From Toxoplasma gondii ME49 (lineage: Eukaryota; Apicomplexa; Conoidasida; Eucoccidiorida; Sarcocystidae), in NCBI RefSeq assembly GCF_000006565.2, contig NC_031480.1:2825529-2889528 (forward strand): a stretch of DNA of 64,000 bases, read 5' to 3'. The notes beneath the pieces are model-generated. The model ran no database searches. It had not been told where the DNA came from and saw nothing but the letters and a program-made list of their open reading frames with translations. The position numbers were made by a program, and so were the translations under genes. How positions within the stretch are numbered: position 1 is the first letter of the stretch; the number at the start of each line of letters is the position of its first letter. Shown here one piece after another: positions 59,075 through 64,000 of this stretch.

Positions 59075-61930
59075 TTAGAGAACCCAGGCGACGAAGACGA
59101 CGAAGACGACGGCGCCAGCGACCAGACAGTAGAGCATCTTGGACTTGACCCACATGATTCGCCGGACGCGTCTGGAAGTCGAGGCGAAGACGCGCGTGTG
59201 GCCAGAGAGGGAAGACGTCTTCTGCTCCAGCGCGTCCAGAGAAGCTGAAGAAGAGTAAAGTAAACGCAAATTGTCTTCCAACAAGATATTCAGGGACTCC
59301 ACGCGCGCCGCCACAGTCGCCAGTTGAGGCAGAGCGATACTCGGCGCAGCGGGACAGGAAGAACGCGTCGAGGTCCTCGGAGAGGAAGACGCACTCGAAG
59401 CAGACGGAACGGGCGAGCTGGCAGCGTCGCACGAAGGCTTCACAGCAGACGACCTAGAACGACACAGAAAACGAACAGGCAGAGAAGGAATCGGAGAAGA
59501 CGACGACGAAGAAGAGGAAGGAGAAGAGGAAGACGAAGAGGAAGAAGGAAGTTCTTTCCCTCCGGAGTCTCCCGGGTCAGCTGGTCCCGGTGCAGAACGC
59601 AGTGCAGGCGAAGAGGCGCGCAGCGCATCCTCGCGATCGTCACACGACGTAGCGGGAGACAATGTTGGCCTTAGCCTTAAGGCCCCAGGATCAGACGAAT
59701 CGCGAGGAGGGGGGGAGGAAGACAGCTGGAGTCGCAAGTGACAGAGCAACTGCGGGTCTGGTAGAATCAACAACAGATGCAGAAAGTTCTCCAGGGCGCG
59801 ACGAACTCTGAAAAACAAAGAAGACACACAGGATCTCTTAAACCGCACGGCGAGTACATCCGCTCTCGGATCCCACCTCTCGGTGCGCAAATAAAAACCT
59901 CCTAACTCTGGAACGGAACAGTTTCATGTTGCTTTGATGCAGACGCCGGTCAGCCGTCTCTCCAAGTATCTTTACCTATGTGGATCGCCAGATCTGTGTT
60001 CTTCTCTCCCTGCCAACCAGACAATCTATCTCTCTTACAATATCTAGTTCACACCTCTATCTGCCAGTTTCTATCCGTCGATCTGCAGCTCGTTCCATCC
60101 AGCTGCCTACCTGAATCTACCAACCTCCTTCAGCATATCTATTTCAGCCTATCTATCTATCTATCTGTCTGGATCTATCTATCTCTGCGTATGTCACTCT
60201 CTCTATATATTTGTCTACTTGAACGCCTCTATATCAATCTGTTTGAGTCTGCCTCTCTCTACGTTTATCTTTCTAAATCTGTCTCTAGCAATTTCTATCA
60301 TTCCGCGCACACCTAAAACGCCTTATCACGGGAGTCGCGAACAGGGAAAAACTCGAACCGCCTCAGTCAGTCATGTCGACAGCCATGAACAGCACTGCCG
60401 CAGATCTTTTTTCGCGGAAATCTCGTCCTCTGCAACTAACTTTTTCTGTCGGCTGTCGCGCGACCTCGTTCCGTTTGTATCCGATTCTCGAGCCGCTGGC
60501 GCCCGGCTTCTCTCTGTCAGCCTCTGCTTCTCGCCGGAACTCCACGAGCTGTTGCTTCTCGAAGAAACGCCCCTCTCGCCACACGAACCCCCGGAACAAC
60601 ATCGCAACCGCGAAGAATCTTCTTCGTCTTCTCCTCCTCTCTCGTCTAGTCTTTCTTTTTCTAGTCTTTCCTTCGGTTCGTGGCGGGCGCCGCTTTCTTG
60701 CTCGAGGGTCTCGACTTCTTGGTGGACCAGCTGCAAAAGTTCGTAGGCGACGCGAGCGGGGAAACGGCGAGAGTCAGTGACTGCGACACACAGACGCATG
60801 CGCCAAGGCGAGGCTTGCTTTGTCTCGCTGACCAGTTGCGGAGAAAGAGAAGAATCCCCTGATGCTCCGTCTTGAAGCATGCAGAAAACGGTCCCCGGCT
60901 CCCACCGCAGCTGCTGACGGCAGAGTCTTCGTCGCACCTCGTCGAAGTCCTCGAGAGAGCTCGGGGCTGACAGGCGCGCCTGCAGAAACAGCGAGGAAGA
61001 AACGCTCTGGAAAGAGGCCATTTACTTGTTCGAGCAGAGGTCTCTTTCGCCGTATAAAACCTTCTGTTTGCGGCGTCACACGAGTCTTTTCAACGCGAGA
61101 GACACTGAGGATGCTGCAGAAAAGGAGACGCGAGAACGCAGGGGCGCCGAGAGAGACACTAGGAGCCGGCGACAGACAGGAGTCTCGTGTAATCAGACTT
61201 GCGAGTTTTCTTCCACGACTCTGTTGCTTCCGCTTCGCCTTTTTCGACTTGGGTCGTCTGTCTCGGAGACTCGCTCCGGCGGCGACTCCTACCCCAACGC
61301 ACATGGAGCGAGAGACAGATGGCCTCCCAGCGACGTCACGACGTCGAAAGGAAGACACGAGACAGCATTTCCGCGCGAGAAAAACAGATACGCGTCTCCC
61401 CTGGATATATATCTCACGCGTTTTCGCCTTTTTTTCCGACTATATGCATGGGTTTCTCGCACATGAACACTCGACACAGAGCCGCCTCCTCCACGTCCCC
61501 CAGAGCCCCTCCTGGAGTGTATCTACACCTGGTAGGTCGCGGCGAGACGGTGGAGAACGCCTTCGACCGCCGGTCGCTGAGCTCGGCCGAGTCGCCAGGC
61601 GACGGCCTTCTTGTCTGTTCCGTTGGCCGTCAGGTCGAAGACAGCGAAGCACCGCAGAGAAGGAGCGGCAGGAAATGGTGAAGAGGAAGCGGACGAGGAA
61701 GAGAGTGGCGAACGAGTTTCAGGCTTCTGAGTGAGAGGAGGGGAACACGGGGAGGACGGTTGAGTGAGAGCAGCTCCCCCGAACAGAGAGGCGGGCGTCA
61801 GAGAAGACAGAGAAGAAAACAGAGAGGAGGACTCGCGGTCAGACGCGCCAGAAACATGGGGGAAACAGGCACTCTTCTCTCGATCGCGCATCCCCCCTCG
61901 CGAGCGAGGAGTGCAGGAAAGGCGGCGCAT
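59075..61930 (-). CDS. Longin-domain R-SNARE (VAMP7/Sec22-like)
   Basis: Drives vesicle fusion as the vesicle-side member of a SNARE bundle. Exons: 61930-61529, 60979-60441, 59807-59075; phases agree, total 557 residues, more than twice a usual longin SNARE. Exon 1 ends with the first longin strands (LRCFAVFDLTANGTDKKAVAW). Exon 2 continues DFDEVRRRLCRQQL, GTVFCMLQD and RLCVAVTDSRRFPARVAYELL, matching longin strands and the helix before the SNARE motif. A polar insert and a poly-Ser run follow. Exon 3 ends in the SNARE motif (VESLNILLEDNLRLLYSSSA onward) and a C-terminal membrane anchor (YCLVAGAVVFVVFVAWVL). The motif aligns without gaps to VAMP2, placing Ser where the zero-layer Arg belongs (codon 59251-59249). 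VAMP7 and Sec22 cannot be told apart here. Donors GTGTAG and GTTAGT are weak; a second in-frame Met lies 13 codons in. Confidence 0.78.
60125..60260. repeat. Degenerate TCTA tetranucleotide repeat
   Basis: TCTA units with CTGT and CTCT variants in the second intron of the SNARE gene. Confidence 0.8.
61517..61528. repeat. GTGTA-NN-TACAC palindrome copy 7, at a splice donor
   Basis: On the minus strand the palindrome GTGTAGATACAC begins exactly at the inferred donor of SNARE exon 1. Confidence 0.75.
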
Positions 61931-63517
61931 CGTGAGGGAGAGAACTCAACGCGAGCAGAGAAGTTCTATTCGGTGAAGCGAGGCCCTCCAGAGCGGAACG
62001 AGAAGTCCACCTCGCAGTGCATGTACGTACATGTACGCATATATCCACGCCTGCACATAGTTTGCGGCAATCCTAGTACATATATTATTCTAGAGTCCCG
62101 AGAAGACAAAGCAAGAAAAGGAGGCAGAGGAAGAAAGCAGAAAAAAGGAGGCAGAGGAAGAAAGAGGCGACCACAAGAACGGCGCCTGACTGCGGACGAG
62201 ACGCACTGAGGCCTCTGAAGTGTCAGCAGGAGACGATGCGAAGAGGACGGCGCGAGGACAAAGGAAGGGAAAAGCGAAATGAGAGAATCAGCGAAGAACG
62301 CAACTACGAAAAAACGCGCGGGTCTCCAGAGCGACAGCCCTCGAACAAGAGAGGTGCTTTTAGAGTCTACTGTTGGGGAGGAACAGCCAAGTCCACGGTT
62401 AGCTATTTGAAGACGTTTTCTGTGTTAGACACTATGGAGACTCGTGACAGCAGCAAAGTAGTACGGACAAGAATTCAGTCCCAAAAAAACAACGAGCCTT
62501 TGAGACGAGCGACACCGCGCCGCACCGAAGAACGGACATACTCTGGACGTCGTTTCTCCCAAGTGTGCGTGCCCCTTCGCTGAAGAGAAGCGGGAGCGAG
62601 AAAGAGGCAAAGGATACGAAAAAACAGCAAGGAAAGAGGATGAAATTGCGGCCAGACTTGGACGGAAAGGTCAGAGGCGACCCGCGATCGCATCTCTGTG
62701 GAGAGCCGTGAGGCGGCATGCGGAGAGGGAGTCCTCGTCCGACTTTTAGCTCGTGCTCGCCTTCTCTGCCTTCCGGTGAAGTTTGTTTCTGAAGCCAAGC
62801 AAACCCCAGTTTCTGTATTTCCAACGAAGGAAAGGAGGTTTCAGTTGCGCGGAAAAGCGCTTGCGGAACCGCCGCGTTCTGGTGGGTGTCTCAAATATAC
62901 CTGAGCCTGAGAAGAGAGGACTCGCTGCATGCACTGCAGGCACAGCGTCCGGCGTGTAGAAAAGGAAAAGCTTCGTTGTTTCTCGCGATTTCGGCATCAT
63001 TTTCACCGCTTGACGGCTCCGCTTCTCCTTTTTTCGACCCCCGAAGTGGTTGTTTCTCCATACTGGCTGGTGTTTTGTTTCGATCCGCCGCCTCGACGGC
63101 CTCGCGGCGACGGTCTTGGTAGGCGACATCCTGTGCTGCAGCAGGAGGTTCAGGTCGTTTCGGGCCGTGAAAGATGTTTGTTCCTGCGTGAAAGTTTCTT
63201 TTCTTTCCGAGTACTCGTCTCGTGCATCCACGTTCGTCTTCTTCTCTGCGCAGGCTTCACCCTTCCGCTTCGCCGTTCCACGCGCATGCAGCCGTGATTC
63301 TTCCCGCAGCCTACCGGGGAAAGCCTCGTTCGAATCGGCCCTTGAAAAACGCTGCAAGTTGCCCAGCGCGCTGGAGAGCCTTTTCTTCTTTCTTCCTGTC
63401 CGTTATTGTTTCTCGTCGGTTCCTTGCGCGCGCCTCGTCGCTCGCACTCCTCTGCGGGGCCTCTGGCTGTGCCGCAGCGCTCCGTCGCGCCGCGTTTCGG
63501 TTCCTGTTCGAGACAAG
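61931..63517. promoter_or_regulatory. Divergent spacer between SNARE and BUD31
   Basis: Both flanking genes start outward from here. It contains a direct repeat of an AAAAGGAGGCAGAGGAAG unit near 62115-62165 and purine-rich sequence up to 62300. The part next to BUD31 (from about 63360) is pyrimidine-rich, probably its 5' UTR. No gene seen. Confidence 0.5.
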
Positions 63518-64000
63518 ATGCCGAAGATCCGAACACTCGGCCGCAACAAAAAGCCTCCTGAGGGTTGGGAGTTGATTGAGACGACCTTGCTCGAGTTGAA
63601 TCGCAAAATGCGAGAAGCCGAGCTCGAGCCTCACGAGGGAAAGCGAAAGTGTGAATCTGCCTGGCCGATCTTCAAGCTCCACCACCAGCGGTCCAGATAC
63701 ATTTACGACTGCTACTACAAACGGAAGGCCATCTCCAGTACGTCTTCCTCGATTTCTATACACGACTTTATATATATATATATATATGTTTCTGCTCGTG
63801 CAGCACATCTGCATGCACCTTCATACACAGACTTCATTCTTCTACTTTTTTATTTATCTATCTATATCTATATCTATATATATATATATATATATATATA
63901 TCTGTCTTTCTGTCTATCATTCTATATCAATCTATCTATATCTATGCCTTTTCCTCCACCTTTCTATACCTATCTACCTGTCTATCAATCTCCATATCTC
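63518..64000 (+). CDS. BUD31: BUD31/G10 spliceosome factor, first exon only
   Basis: BUD31 is a component of the activated spliceosome. The first exon, 63518-63737, encodes 73 codons plus one base from [20 protein letters not shown] to YYKRKAIS. It is nearly collinear with human BUD31 ([20 protein letters not shown], then [16 protein letters not shown] and HHQxxRYIxDxxYKRKAIS). Donor GTACGT follows at 63738; the rest of the window is intron with TA and TCTA repeats. The Cys-rich C-terminal half lies beyond the right edge. It is slightly longer than human at the N-terminus. The gene is very likely intact. Confidence 0.95.
   Translation, partial: MPKIRTLGRNKKPPEGWELIETTLLELNRKMREAELEPHEGKRKCESAWPIFKLHHQRSRYIYDCYYKRKAISSTSSSISIHDFIYIYIYVSARAAHLHAPSYTDFILLLFYLSIYIYIYIYIYIYIYLSFCLSFYINLSISMPFPPPFYTYLPVYQSPYL
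63765..63995. repeat. TA and TCTA microsatellites in the first BUD31 intron
   Basis: A TA run near 63770-63787, another near 63875-63901, and TCTA/TCTG units to the end of the window. Confidence 0.9.

Noticed and set aside
60001..60310. Pyrimidine-rich TCTA stretch considered as coding
   Set aside because: It is a degenerate microsatellite inside the second intron of the SNARE gene.

Overview
The window looks like nuclear DNA of a coccidian apicomplexan of the Toxoplasma/Hammondia/Neospora group. The genes are GC-rich and carry several short introns with GT..AG borders. Protein cores are conserved but interrupted by long Ser/Glu/Arg-rich insertions. TA, GA and TCTA microsatellites lie in introns and spacers, and the TGCATGC hexamer core is frequent. 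The order cytochrome c1 - aspartyl protease matches my recollection of the T. gondii cyt c1 / ASP3 neighbourhood (memory, not a search). No operons, tRNA, rRNA or CRISPR arrays were seen.

Left third: a ten-exon minus-strand gene for TFIIH subunit p62/Tfb1 runs off the left edge (<1-7442). It shares a 1.8 kb divergent spacer with a plus-strand mitochondrial-type phosphatidylglycerophosphate synthase (9219-12356). Next come the plus-strand cytochrome c1 gene (six exons, 14662-18018) and a nine-exon pepsin-type aspartyl protease, best match ASP3 (20713-25994).

Middle: a gene-poor 5.5 kb stretch precedes V-ATPase subunit G (31538-33612). This is convergent with a single-exon conserved unknown (35796-36476, minus). 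Then follow a seven-exon membrane-anchored protein of unknown function (37782-41464) and a two-exon proline/cysteine-rich unknown (43172-45093).

Right third: a 5 kb spacer leads to a 1900-residue ABC1-type atypical kinase fused to a class-C beta-lactamase-like domain (50016-56009). The lactamase fold is split by about 930 disordered residues and carries Cys where the family has its catalytic Ser. A minus-strand longin/R-SNARE (59075-61930) has Ser at the zero-layer position. The first exon of the splicing factor BUD31/G10 starts at 63518 and runs off the right edge.

The recognisable genes are mostly housekeeping: transcription/repair, mitochondrial lipid synthesis and respiration, proton pumping, membrane fusion and splicing. 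The protease is the clear parasite-specific function. The most unexpected non-genic signal is a palindrome, GTGTA-NN-TACAC, present seven times in 64 kb where chance predicts well under one. Exon borders were derived by hand from splice sites and reading phase; all phases close, but no transcript data were available.
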